In this document: piece by piece, positions 50,034 through 58,509 of the stretch
Layout of the letters: the number at the start of each line of letters is the position of its first letter
Position numbering within the stretch: the stretch's first letter is position 1
Assembly: GCA_964511385.1 (NCBI GenBank)
Contig: CAZEFE010000002.1
Coordinates: forward strand, 186,001-250,000
Reading direction: 5' to 3'
Source: CAILHX01 sp964511385
Lineage (GTDB): Bacteria > Pseudomonadota > Gammaproteobacteria > Burkholderiales > Methylophilaceae
DNA length: 64,000 nt
Position numbers and translations under genes: made by a program
The notes under the pieces: generated by a model
The model's input: only the letters and a program-made list of their open reading frames with translations
Database searches by the model: none
Told to the model about the DNA's origin: nothing

Positions 50034-50599
50034 ATATTGAGGCGATGGGAGAGTTGGCCGACAAAGGCATGCCGTCCTGGGTGAAGTGGATGGGCGCTCT
50101 GCTGGTAGTTGTGGCCATTGTGGCTGCCATCTACGCCTATGGCCGGCAGCAGTTTGGCCTGGGTGAACAAGCAGAAAACGCTCGATGGCTGAAGCGAGAA
50201 AACGTTGAATTGACCGCCGCCAATGCCGAGGTTTTGCGGCTGACTTTCGAGAAACAAGTGCAGGAAAAAGCGCACCAGGAGCGCCTTTACGGCATCGCCG
50301 CGCAATACCAAAAGGAGAAGCAAATTGAAAAATTCAAGACTGATGCCCTTGTTGCTGATTTGCGTGCTGGCAATGCCGGGCTGTGGTACCACCTTGCCAG
50401 CAGTCAAGGTGCCGGTGCAGGTGGATCACGCACGCCTGGCACCGCCACCAGCCGAGGCGATGGTGGAGCAGAAGCCCAACTTCCGGGAGAGATTGCAGCA
50501 GCTCTTTACGCTGAAGCCGACCGCGCCGACAGCATCACCCGCCAGCTCGGCCTCGCCCAGCAAGTGATTATCGAAGATAGAAAGCTCTGCGGAAAATGA
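50030..50599 (+). CDS. Rz: i-spanin (Rz-like)
   Basis: 189 residues. One N-terminal membrane segment (MGALLVVVAIVAAIYAYG) is followed by a long periplasmic coiled coil (LTAANAEVLRLTFEKQVQEKA) and an Ala/Gly-rich C-terminus. The ATG overlaps the transglycosylase stop (ATGA). Works with the o-spanin nested inside it to fuse inner and outer membranes. Confidence 0.8.
   Translation: MNIEAMGELADKGMPSWVKWMGALLVVVAIVAAIYAYGRQQFGLGEQAENARWLKRENVELTAANAEVLRLTFEKQVQEKAHQERLYGIAAQYQKEKQIEKFKTDALVADLRAGNAGLWYHLASSQGAGAGGSRTPGTATSRGDGGAEAQLPGEIAAALYAEADRADSITRQLGLAQQVIIEDRKLCGK
50325..50567 (+). CDS. Rz1: o-spanin lipoprotein (Rz1-like), nested in Rz in another frame
   Basis: 80 residues. MKNSRLMPLLLICVLAMPGC is a lipoprotein signal with Cys20; the mature part is Pro-rich (RLAPPPAEAM, LKPTAPTASPASSASPSK), as Rz1 proteins are. 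It lies wholly inside the Rz gene in the +1 frame, with AAGGAG upstream of its ATG. Confidence 0.83.
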   Translation: MKNSRLMPLLLICVLAMPGCGTTLPAVKVPVQVDHARLAPPPAEAMVEQKPNFRERLQQLFTLKPTAPTASPASSASPSK

Positions 50600-50934
50600 A
50601 AATAGAACTAGAACTCTGGCATTTAATCACTCTGTTCATGGCCTTTGTCGGCTGTCTTGGCTTTATGCTCAAAATCGCGATTGATTACCTCAATCGGAGA
50701 GACAACGAGCGCCAGATCGCATTGCAAACCACGTTGAGCGAGCTTTCAAAATCCATCAAAAGCAACGATGACCATTTAACCAGGCTTGAGCGCGAGCTGC
50801 TGATATTCAAGGCGGACGTGGCCAAGGATTACGTGCGCCGCGAGGATTATGTGCAGATGACGGCCACATTCATGGCCAAGGTGGACAGCCTGTCGCTAAA
50901 AATTGATACAGCCCTGATGCGGGAGCACAAATGA
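50596..50934 (+). CDS. Phage protein with one membrane segment (DUF2730-like)
   Basis: 112 residues. An N-terminal membrane helix (LWHLITLFMAFVGCLGFML) is followed by a coiled coil (LSELSKSIKSNDDHLTRLEREL). This is the plan of Mu gp25/DUF2730, found between lysis and terminase genes. ATGA overlaps on both sides. Confidence 0.72.
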   Translation: MKIELELWHLITLFMAFVGCLGFMLKIAIDYLNRRDNERQIALQTTLSELSKSIKSNDDHLTRLERELLIFKADVAKDYVRREDYVQMTATFMAKVDSLSLKIDTALMREHK

Positions 50935-51230
50935 TAGATCATCAAAAAGTCCGCCGCGAGGCGATCCGCTGGCACTTGCTGCAAACCCTCAATGTGTCAC
51001 GCCCGGATGGCATGTTCATGGAGGCGATAAAGCCGGTGATTGAATCGGTATATCCCGACGTGACCGAACTGGAACTGGTGCGCGAGCTGGACTATCTGGC
51101 TGATCGCGAGTTGACCTGCACCATGCGGCAGCCGGATGGCCGCTGGTATGCAGACCTCACCCGCCACGGCGTGGATGTGGTCGAGTACACCGTGGAATGT
51201 GACCCTGGCATTTCGCGCCCGAAGAAATAA
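50931..51230 (+). CDS. Mu gp26-like winged-helix protein
   Basis: 99 residues with REAIRWHLLQTLNVSRPDGMF and LELVRELDYLADRELTCTM, a winged-helix pattern called VpaChn25_0724 family in Mu-like phages. Precedes the small terminase region. Possibly packaging-related. Confidence 0.7.
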   Translation: MIDHQKVRREAIRWHLLQTLNVSRPDGMFMEAIKPVIESVYPDVTELELVRELDYLADRELTCTMRQPDGRWYADLTRHGVDVVEYTVECDPGISRPKK

Positions 51231-51231
51231 C

Positions 51232-51366
51232 ATGACGCAGTTTTTTGCACGTCTATTGCTCCCTTTGAAAACCAATTGCTGGGTGTGCAACATGCTGCGC
51301 GGCGTTGGCCTTGGCGCGGTGATGGCGCTGCCGATCGGTATTGCCATCGGTGCGAGGTGGTTTTGA
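51232..51366 (+). CDS. Very small membrane protein (44 aa)
   Basis: MTQFFARLLLPLKTNCWVC then MLRGVGLGAVMALPIGIAIG. One Gly-rich membrane helix. It is linked to the small-terminase gene by a one-base stop/start overlap (TGATG). Function unknown. Confidence 0.5.
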   Translation: MTQFFARLLLPLKTNCWVCNMLRGVGLGAVMALPIGIAIGARWF

Positions 51367-51905
51367 TGGCCAAGCGTTCAAAGGTCAGCCAGTTGCCGCC
51401 GGAGATCAAGGATTGGCTGGATAAAACCCTCATCAAGAATAATTTCGGCGAATACGATCTGCTGGAAAAAGAGATCAACGCGCTGCTGGAGCAGAATGGC
51501 GCTGATTTCCGCGTCTCGCGCTCTGGCCTACATCGTTATGGCAGCGATTTTGAAGAGCGGCTTTCCACATTGAAGCTGGTGACCGAGCAAGCGCGCGCCG
51601 TGGTGGCCGCCAGTCCCGATGAAGAGGATGCCGTAAACCAAGCATTGGTGAGGTTGACGCAGGAGAAGCTGTTTTCGTTGCTATTGCAGCTTGAAGTTGA
51701 CCCGTCCAAGGTCAATTTGTCCGGAATCACCCGATCCATTGCCGAGTTGGCGCGCGCCTCGATCAGCGTGAAGGATTTTGCCGCAAAAGTCAGGTCGCGC
51801 ACTTTGGAGGCAGCGAATGACGTTGAGAAAATGGCGAGAAGCGCAGGGCTTACTGATGCTGCCGCCGATGAAATCAAGAAGCGCATCCTGGGCATTGCGG
51901 GATGA
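51366..51905 (+). CDS. Small terminase subunit, Mu gp27-like (DUF3486)
   Basis: 179 residues: KVSQLPPEIKDWLDKTLIKN, a YDLLEKEIN region and RSGLHRYGSDFEERLSTL mark DUF3486. Recognises the pac site and loads the large subunit. The frame is open upstream to 51276, but the ATG at 51366 follows the coupled small gene. Confidence 0.87.
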   Translation: MAKRSKVSQLPPEIKDWLDKTLIKNNFGEYDLLEKEINALLEQNGADFRVSRSGLHRYGSDFEERLSTLKLVTEQARAVVAASPDEEDAVNQALVRLTQEKLFSLLLQLEVDPSKVNLSGITRSIAELARASISVKDFAAKVRSRTLEAANDVEKMARSAGLTDAAADEIKKRILGIAG

Positions 51906-53371
51906 ACACCGGTGTACTTTTACCATATCAGCAAGCGTGGATCGCAGACCGTAACCAGGTCAAGGTTTGCGAGAAATCCCGCCGTGTCGGTTTGAGCTGG
52001 GCCGAGGCCGCGAATTCGGCGCTTGAAGCCGCCAAGGCCAACGGTCAGGATACCTGGTACATCGGCTACAACAAGGAGATGGCGGAGGAGTTCATCCGCG
52101 ACGTGGCGTTCTGGGCCGGGCACTACCAGTTGGCCGCCGCAGAGATGGAAGAAGAAGTGATCGCCGATGAGCGTGGCGACATTCTGGCGTTCAAGATTCG
52201 TTTTGCTTCCGGTTTTCGCGTCACCGCTCTGTCATCACGCCCTTCCAACCTGCGCGGTAAACAAGGCCGCGTCATTATTGACGAAGCCGCTTTCCACATG
52301 GAACTCGGCGAACTGCTCAAGGCGGCAATGGCGCTTTTGATCTGGGGCGGTAGCGTCTCCATCATCAGCACCCATAACGGCGTGGATAACCCATTCAACG
52401 AGCTGATCAACGATATCCGCGCCGGGAAATTGCCCTATAGCCTGCACCGCATCACGTTTGATGATGCGGTTAAACAGGGCTTGTGCAAACGGGTTTTCAT
52501 GGCGACAAAAAAGGAATGGTCGCCAGAATCACAGAAAGAATGGGTCAAGGGAATCCGCAATTTCTATAGGCCGAATGAAGATGAAGAACTGGACTGTATC
52601 CCGGCCCAATCTGGCGGTCAGTACATCAGCCGCGCATTGATCGAGTCTCGCATGAATATCAATCTTCCTATTTTGCGATTGAGTTTTAAGGATGATTTCA
52701 GTCAATTACCCGAGGATGTTCGTTATCGCACTGTATTGGATTGGTGCAAGGAGCATTTGCAGCCCGTTATAGATTGTTTTGATCTTAGAAATAGGCACTG
52801 CTACGGTATGGATTTTGGTCGAACTGGTGACCTGTCTATTATTAAAGTTCTTGAGCAAACCCAGTCTATAAAACACCGTGTCGTGGTGACGATTGAGCTA
52901 CGCAATGTGCCTTTCAAACAGCAAGAGCAGATACTGTTTTACCTGGTGGATCGCCTGCCGCGCTTTATGGGCGGTGCCAATGATGCGCGCGGTAATGGCC
53001 AATATATTGCCGAAGTTGCAGCACAACGCTACAGCAGCGCGATGGTGCACCAGGTGATGCTTTCGCGATCATGGTATCTGCAAAACATGCCGCGAATGAA
53101 AGCGGCGTTTGAGGATGATGAAATCGAGATTCCCAGAGATGCCGATATCCTGGACGATCTGCGAGCGATCGTAGTGGATAAAGGCGTGCCGATGGTGCTG
53201 GATACCAAGAATTCCGGCAGTGACGGAAAGCAGCGTCACGGCGATTCTGCCATCAGCCTATGCCTTGGTCTTTTCGCAGCGCGCAATGCGGCAGCGCCTA
53301 TTGAATTTGAGCGGGTGCCCATGAATGCGCCTGCCTCTCGCAACTCTTATTTTGGAGCTTTGAATGGATAA
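51902..53371 (+). CDS. Large terminase subunit (Mu gp28-like)
   Basis: 489 residues. The ATPase has a Walker-A-like CEKSRRVGLSW (residues 23-33) and Walker B VIIDEA (124-129). The nuclease starts with YGMDFGRTGDLSII. It packages DNA headful into the prohead, including host DNA at the ends. ATGA overlaps with the small subunit. Confidence 0.92.
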   Translation: MNTGVLLPYQQAWIADRNQVKVCEKSRRVGLSWAEAANSALEAAKANGQDTWYIGYNKEMAEEFIRDVAFWAGHYQLAAAEMEEEVIADERGDILAFKIRFASGFRVTALSSRPSNLRGKQGRVIIDEAAFHMELGELLKAAMALLIWGGSVSIISTHNGVDNPFNELINDIRAGKLPYSLHRITFDDAVKQGLCKRVFMATKKEWSPESQKEWVKGIRNFYRPNEDEELDCIPAQSGGQYISRALIESRMNINLPILRLSFKDDFSQLPEDVRYRTVLDWCKEHLQPVIDCFDLRNRHCYGMDFGRTGDLSIIKVLEQTQSIKHRVVVTIELRNVPFKQQEQILFYLVDRLPRFMGGANDARGNGQYIAEVAAQRYSSAMVHQVMLSRSWYLQNMPRMKAAFEDDEIEIPRDADILDDLRAIVVDKGVPMVLDTKNSGSDGKQRHGDSAISLCLGLFAARNAAAPIEFERVPMNAPASRNSYFGALNG

Positions 53372-54839
53372 GCCCGTGATTGGCGATATTACCGTTGTCG
53401 CCCGTACTGCATGGAACGGTTGGGGGAAATTCCCCATCCAGCCCAATGATGAGGTGCTGCTGCAACGTGGCGGCAGCAGCACGGCGTTCAAGGTCTATGA
53501 CGAACTGGAACGCGATGCCAAGGTGTCGGAGGATTTACAAAAGCGTCGCTTGGCGTTGCTTTCGCGAGAATATACCGTGACTCCAGCCAGCGAATCACGC
53601 CTGGATAAAAAGGCCGCTGATTTCGTGCGCGAGCAATTCAACAATGTTGGCTATGACCGCATTACTTCTTATTTCCACGATGCATTGATGAAGGGTACCA
53701 GTTTTGTCGAGCCGCTTTGGGCTGTGGACGGAAGCTATATTGAGTTGGCCGGTGTAAATCATTGCGAACCCTGGATGTTCCGTTTCGATTCCGAACCGGA
53801 AATCGACGACATGCTGGTCAACGGCTTCGGCCTGCGGATTATTCACCCGGGGAACATGACCGGAGAAAAAATTCCACACGCCAAAATGGCGGTGCATATC
53901 CTCAACCGACGTTATAGCAATCCCTGGGGCGTCGGTCTCGGTAACAAGCTGTTCTGGCCGGTGTATTTCAAGCGCCAGGGGATTCAATTCTGGCTGGCTT
54001 TCGCCGAGCGATTCGGCACGCCGGTGCCCTGGGGGAAATATCCGAACAACGCGACGCCTGATCAGAAGGTCACCTTGCGTGAGGCGCTTCGCGCTTTTAG
54101 CCAGGAAGGTTCGCTGATGACGCCGGTCGGTATGGAGATCGAATTACTTGAGGCGGCGCGATCCGGCATTGATACTTATGACCGATTGGTAAGTTATATG
54201 GATGGCCAGATCAGCGGCATCATCCTGGGCAAGGCCGGTGGCGGCGAAGGTAAGGGCAGCGGCGGCCAGTTGGCGGCCAGCCTTAACCTTGAAAACGAAG
54301 TGCGGCAGGAACTTATCAAGGGCGATGCCGACCAGCTCGACCATTCCATCAATTTCCAGCTGGTACGCTGGATGGTGGACTTCAATTTCCCGGGGGCTGG
54401 GTATCCGAGTGTACGCCGCGTGATCGAGGATCCTGTGGATACCAAGGCGGCGGCTGAAACCCTGAAAATCCTGCACGATATCGGGTACCAGGCCAGCGAT
54501 GATGAGATCGCTACGACCTTCGGCGAAGGCTATACACGCATTTCCCCACCGAATGCCAACAAGGATCCTGCGTTTTCTACCCAGGATGATGATCCGGTTG
54601 ACCAGGTGCTGGTGGATGCGCTGGTTTCCGCTGTCGGTGCCGAGAATTTGCAAGGCCAGGCCGAGGTTGTATTGAAACCGGTGTTGGCAGCGCTGAAAAA
54701 AGGTGACGGCTATGCCACGGCGTTGGAAATGTTGACCAATATCGCGCCGGATATGCCGATTGAACCGTTGGCCGAGGCGCTTTCCAACATCATGTTTGTC
54801 TGTGCCTGCCTTGGCAGGTTGAGCGACCCTGGTAAATAA
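53364..54839 (+). CDS. Portal protein (DUF935, Mu gp29)
   Basis: 491 residues. VYDELERDAKVSEDLQKRRLAL, KGTSFVEPLWAV and the KAGGGEGKGSGGQLAASLN loop are the DUF935 signature. Dodecameric gate of the head. It overlaps the terminase by 8 bases. The last 40 residues are helical and family-variable. Confidence 0.92.
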   Translation: MDKPVIGDITVVARTAWNGWGKFPIQPNDEVLLQRGGSSTAFKVYDELERDAKVSEDLQKRRLALLSREYTVTPASESRLDKKAADFVREQFNNVGYDRITSYFHDALMKGTSFVEPLWAVDGSYIELAGVNHCEPWMFRFDSEPEIDDMLVNGFGLRIIHPGNMTGEKIPHAKMAVHILNRRYSNPWGVGLGNKLFWPVYFKRQGIQFWLAFAERFGTPVPWGKYPNNATPDQKVTLREALRAFSQEGSLMTPVGMEIELLEAARSGIDTYDRLVSYMDGQISGIILGKAGGGEGKGSGGQLAASLNLENEVRQELIKGDADQLDHSINFQLVRWMVDFNFPGAGYPSVRRVIEDPVDTKAAAETLKILHDIGYQASDDEIATTFGEGYTRISPPNANKDPAFSTQDDDPVDQVLVDALVSAVGAENLQGQAEVVLKPVLAALKKGDGYATALEMLTNIAPDMPIEPLAEALSNIMFVCACLGRLSDPGK

Positions 54840-54840
54840 C

Positions 54841-55713
54841 ATGGCAGAAAGCGATCTGCCTGATGTTCCAGATGATGAATTAACGTCGCTGGCGATGGTG
54901 GCGGCCAATTCGGCCATCCTAAGCGCCATTACAAATGAGGAAATAAAGCGCCTTTTCTCAATGAAACCGGAAGAAGCGATCCGGTTTTTTCGCTCTAAAG
55001 GGCTAAAAATCACCTGGAACTGGCGCGATATGGCCAAGGAGCAGCACGCCCGGGCTTTTACCGTGGCCAAGGTGATGCGCGAGGATATCCTGAAGGATAT
55101 CAAGAGCGCTGTGGAGGAAGCGCTTGATAAAGGCACACCGTACCGTGATTTTGAGGAAAAGCTGAAGCCTATCCTTCAATCAAAGGGGTGGTGGGGTAAG
55201 GCGGTTGATGCTTCGACCGGTGAAATCACTCCATCCGGTAAAAATGGTTCACCGGTTCAGATGGGTAGCCCAAACCGGTTGAGCCTGATCTACGAAACCA
55301 ACATGCAAGTGGCGTACATGGCTGGCCGCTATCAATCTATGATGGCGGTGACCAAATACGCGCCCTGGTGGGAGTATGTGGCGGTGATGGATAGGCGCAC
55401 ACGACCGTCGCACGCGGAATTGAATGGGTTGGTGTTTCGTTTTGATGATCAATTTTGGTTGTCTTTTTATCCTCCCAATGGTTTCCGCTGCCGCTGCCGC
55501 GTTGTCGCCCGGGAAGATTTTCAACGTGAGCGTGGAGATTTTGAAGTGAGTTATGGCGAAGGCCGTATGGAGACAGTCACCAAAACATGGAAACGCCGCA
55601 ACGGCACCATCGCTTTTGAAGACGTGCATGGTTATCGTCATCCTGGAACCGGGAAAATCATTACTCCTGATATTGGCTGGGATTACCACCCCGGAAAGGA
55701 GGCGTTTCATTGA
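54841..55713 (+). CDS. F: Head morphogenesis protein F (Mu gp30)
   Basis: 290 residues: an N-terminal helical part, then RLSLIYETNMQVAYMAGRY, VMDRRTRPSHAELNG and the PPNGFRCRCRV Cys pair, the Mu-F/SPP1 gp7 signature. A minor head protein needed for DNA retention. Confidence 0.92.
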   Translation: MAESDLPDVPDDELTSLAMVAANSAILSAITNEEIKRLFSMKPEEAIRFFRSKGLKITWNWRDMAKEQHARAFTVAKVMREDILKDIKSAVEEALDKGTPYRDFEEKLKPILQSKGWWGKAVDASTGEITPSGKNGSPVQMGSPNRLSLIYETNMQVAYMAGRYQSMMAVTKYAPWWEYVAVMDRRTRPSHAELNGLVFRFDDQFWLSFYPPNGFRCRCRVVAREDFQRERGDFEVSYGEGRMETVTKTWKRRNGTIAFEDVHGYRHPGTGKIITPDIGWDYHPGKEAFH

Positions 55714-56210
55714 GCCTGGCAACTCTTACAGTGAATGATCAGTCGGTTCAAAGTGCTTTTGATCGTCTTGCTAAATTCGGGAGCGACCAGAGTGGGGTTA
55801 CTCCTAGAATCGCTATGAGGATGCTGCAATCCACAGAGGAAAACTTTGCAAAGGAAGGGCGCCCTAAATGGAAACCAATGGCGCCATCTACTAAAGCGCA
55901 GCGAGGCGGAGGTGCGAAGCTTTTACAGAAATCAGGGCAATTAGCCTCATCCGTTACACCATTCAGCTCCAAGGATTCTGCGGGTGTTGGAACTAACAAG
56001 ATATATGCAAGACCACAGCAGCTTGGTACTGGCCCATTTATTATCAGGCCAAAGAAAAAGAAAGCCTTATTCTGGTTGGGTGCTGGCCATCCTGTTCGTG
56101 AAGTAAAACATCCTGGATTACACGCCAGACCGTTTTTTAATTTAACCGATCAAGACAACTTGGACATCATCACAATAATCGACTTGCACATTAAAACCAT
56201 TAGCCGCTGA
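55710..56210 (+). CDS. G: Virion morphogenesis protein G (Mu gp31)
   Basis: 166 residues, TTG start overlapping the F stop as TTGA. ENFAKEGRPKWKPMAPSTKAQR and RGGGAKLLQKSGQLASSVTP with ARPFFNLTD are the signature of the phage virion morphogenesis family. In Mu, gene I follows G; here the phage end comes 116 bases later. Confidence 0.87.
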   Translation: MSLATLTVNDQSVQSAFDRLAKFGSDQSGVTPRIAMRMLQSTEENFAKEGRPKWKPMAPSTKAQRGGGAKLLQKSGQLASSVTPFSSKDSAGVGTNKIYARPQQLGTGPFIIRPKKKKALFWLGAGHPVREVKHPGLHARPFFNLTDQDNLDIITIIDLHIKTISR

Positions 56211-56326
56211 TTTTGTTTTGCAATGCGAAATAGTATTTTATTTGGTGTCCCGTTTCATCCGACTTAATCCCGACTCATCCCACACTTTTCTCAATTCTCA
56301 CCCCTAACTTATCTCACTCCGGATCA
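56211..56326. other. Prophage end opposite to the Mu-R-like end (attL side)
   Basis: The inward-reading strand starts TGATCCGGAGTGAGATAAG and carries irregular direct repeats of GGGATGAGTC/GGGATTAAGTC/GGATGAAAC between 56254 and 56283. A GCGAAAT is at 56225. These may be transposase sites of the left end. No gene in this stretch. Confidence 0.65.
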
Positions 56327-56332
56327 GCCTTT
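56327..56332. repeat. Target-site duplication, right copy (GCCTTT)
   Basis: Matches 15637-15642. The host frame continues with GTTTCACCAG, restoring CCT-TTG-TTT-CAC after removal of the element. Confidence 0.85.
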
Positions 56333-56474
56333 GTTTCACCAGGGAAACAAGCCAGAACCGCTCCCCGTGACCGAGGAAATGTCGAAATCTCTCGTGACTC
56401 TCCCTATTAGTGCGAGCATGACCGAGCAAGATGCGTATTATGTGGTTGATACTGTAAAGGAAATATTAGCTTGA
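56333..56474 (+). pseudogene. DegT-family sugar aminotransferase, 3' part
   Basis: Read in the frame restored from the left half, this gives LFHQGNKPEPLPVTEEMSKS, LVTLPISASMTEQDA and VVDTVKEILA, then TGA. It is the standard C-terminus of DegT/EryC1 aminotransferases (P-x-x-E, LPI/LPL, helix). No start of its own; it is separated from its 5' part by the prophage. Confidence 0.93.
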
Positions 56475-57451
56475 GCTTTAAAACTGAATATGGATTTTAT
56501 GGCAGATTAACTTCGCAATTTCCTTCACAGGTGATTGTGGACATGACAGAGGTTTGCAACTTGGCCTGTACGCACTGCCCACACCCAGAGTTTAAACAGT
56601 CTGAGCACTACCAGGCCAGATATCTTGCTCCAGAACTGAACGCCAAAATGGTTGATGAAGTTCGCCAGCATGGAGCCGGACTCACTCAATACATTCGCTA
56701 TACGGCTGAAGGGGAGCCTTTAGTGCATCCTGAGTGCTATGACATGATCGAATATGCCGTCAAGCAATCCGGAGTACTCGTATCTTTGACAACAAATGGC
56801 ACGATATTAAATGAAAAACGCATACGTAAGCTGCTTGAAGCCGGACTGGATTTAATTGATATCAGCATTGATGCATTTCTATCCGAAACGTATTCCAAAA
56901 TAAGGGTTAGTGGTGATCTGGAAGTTACGCGTTCCAATGTGATTAACATGATTCGCCTGGCAAAAAAATATTCAAAAAATACCAAGGTCGTGGTCAGCTT
57001 TATTGAACAGCCAGACAACATTGGGCAATCCGAAGAGTTTGAGAAGTTTTGGTATGCCCAAGGTGCGCATTACGTGGTTATTAGAAGGTTGCATTCCGGC
57101 GCGGGTGCCGTCGTCAATATCGCAAACATCATTCGCAAGCAGTCTGCGGCCATTGAACGTAAGCCTTGTCTTTACCCATGGGAACGCATAGTTCTGAATC
57201 CTAGGGGTTTCTTGGCATACTGTCCACAAGATTGGGTGCACGGATCACCGGTCGCAGATTATCGCAATACAACTATCAAAGAAGAGTGGAGTGGAGAGTT
57301 TTACCGTAAGCTCAGGCAGGCTCATATGGACAATAACTTCTCTGGGTTTGATTTTTGTGGAAACTGTCCAGACTGGGCATCAACCAGATGGCCAGACGAG
57401 GGGCGCAGCTATGCCGATATGATTCAAGAATTCAAGGATCAGGCTAATTGA
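56471..57451 (+). CDS. Radical SAM protein with SPASM-type C-terminus
   Basis: 326 residues. The [4Fe-4S] motif CNLACTHC (Cys29, 33, 36) is followed by YTAEGEPLVHP, LTTNGT and DISIDA. The C-terminal cysteines (CLYPWER, YCPQDW, CGNCPDW) bind auxiliary Fe-S. The TTG start overlaps the DegT stop as TTGA, so normally it is coupled to that gene; the prophage now cuts it off from upstream transcription. Sugar-cluster relatives deaminate, epimerise or dehydrate sugars; substrate unknown. Confidence 0.87.
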   Translation: MSFKTEYGFYGRLTSQFPSQVIVDMTEVCNLACTHCPHPEFKQSEHYQARYLAPELNAKMVDEVRQHGAGLTQYIRYTAEGEPLVHPECYDMIEYAVKQSGVLVSLTTNGTILNEKRIRKLLEAGLDLIDISIDAFLSETYSKIRVSGDLEVTRSNVINMIRLAKKYSKNTKVVVSFIEQPDNIGQSEEFEKFWYAQGAHYVVIRRLHSGAGAVVNIANIIRKQSAAIERKPCLYPWERIVLNPRGFLAYCPQDWVHGSPVADYRNTTIKEEWSGEFYRKLRQAHMDNNFSGFDFCGNCPDWASTRWPDEGRSYADMIQEFKDQAN

Positions 57452-58476
57452 TTCCACATTCCAAGCCCTGGATTACGGATGAAGATATTGCAGCTGTTAC
57501 TTTATCGCTCCAGAGCTTGATGATCGGGCAAGGGGATCTAGCTGCTAGATTTGAGTTCGCACTTTCAGCGTGGATTGCTGCTGGTGGTGGAGTGGCGATT
57601 GGGAGTGGTGCTGGTGCTGTTGCCTTGGCGCTTAAAGTGCTAGGGGTGACCGAACTGGATAAGGTGTTATTACCGACATATGTCTGTACCTCGGTTGCAG
57701 AAGCAATCGTTACAACCGGAGCCGAGCCCGTCTTGTGTGATGTGGGAGCCGATTGGGTTATGACGCCAGAAACGGTAGCCTCTCGATTAACGCCTGATAC
57801 TAAAGCAATTATCGTCCCTCACATCTATGGAATACAAGCTGATATTTCTGGACTGAAGCAGTTCGGTATTCCCATCATTGAAGATTGTGCCCAAGCATTA
57901 GGTTATTCGAACCAGCATCATATTCAAGGTGATATTGCGGTTTTTTCATTTCACCCAACTAAGTGTCTGACAACAGGTGAAGGGGGAATGGTTGTTTCTA
58001 ATTCTCCAGAGTTGGTGCATAAAATGAGAGCATTAAGAGATGGGGCATTGGAATCAATTTCCCCGCGTTTTTTTTCTCCGATGTCGGATATGGCGTCAGC
58101 CTTGGGCTTGTCGCAATTAAGTCGGTATCATGAAGGCCTTGATAGGCGTGCAGAAATTGCTAATCGATATAAGGCATTGCTAAGAGAAAAAGCACCGCAC
58201 TGTCTGAACGAGAATGCGTTAAGAAACAGTATGTATTTCCGCTTTCCTATAAAGCTTGTTGGCGGGGTGGATAAGTATTCTGAGCTATTTTATAAACGTG
58301 GCATCGTTGTTCGAAAAGGTGTGGATAGATTAATACACAGAGTTATGGGGTTGCATGACCGTGATTTTAGTCGTTCCTGTGAATTATTTTCATCAACTGT
58401 ATCGTTGCCTATCTACCCGGCACTTAATAATGAAGAGTTAAATAAAATAATCAAAGTGTTAGAAGACGTAATATGA
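57448..58476 (+). CDS. DegT/DnrJ/EryC1 sugar aminotransferase (second copy type)
   Basis: 342 residues with IGSGAGAVALALKVLG, IIEDCAQALGY and the Schiff-base Lys172 in FHPTKCLTTGEGG. Intact and 40 residues shorter than the interrupted homologue. It is divergent from it, so it probably uses a different substrate and may not replace it. TTG start, overlapping the radical SAM stop. Confidence 0.87.
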   Translation: MIPHSKPWITDEDIAAVTLSLQSLMIGQGDLAARFEFALSAWIAAGGGVAIGSGAGAVALALKVLGVTELDKVLLPTYVCTSVAEAIVTTGAEPVLCDVGADWVMTPETVASRLTPDTKAIIVPHIYGIQADISGLKQFGIPIIEDCAQALGYSNQHHIQGDIAVFSFHPTKCLTTGEGGMVVSNSPELVHKMRALRDGALESISPRFFSPMSDMASALGLSQLSRYHEGLDRRAEIANRYKALLREKAPHCLNENALRNSMYFRFPIKLVGGVDKYSELFYKRGIVVRKGVDRLIHRVMGLHDRDFSRSCELFSSTVSLPIYPALNNEELNKIIKVLEDVI

Positions 58477-58509
58477 ATATGACCGAAGAATGAACGTGAA
58501 AGGTAAATA

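Larger units (their letters stand above)
15643..56326 (+). mobile_element. Mu-like transposable prophage, complete-looking, 40,684 bp
   Basis: The termini are TGAAGC... and ...GGATCA (TG/CA), flanked by GCCTTT repeats and lying inside one host gene that is restored in frame when the element is removed. It has repressor, Ner, MuA and MuB homologues, Gam, GemA, lysis genes, terminase, portal, capsid, contractile tail, baseplate, fibre and a DNA methyltransferase, with no visible broken phage gene. Gene order differs from Mu: the repressor-to-G block is inverted relative to the end sequences. The prophage is visibly richer in G+C than the host genes around it. Confidence 0.95.

Noticed and set aside
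35434..56326. Site-specific DNA inversion switch for the inverted block
   Set aside because: No invertase gene and no convincing long inverted repeats at the two breakpoints, so an active switch is not supported; a fixed ancestral rearrangement is simpler.
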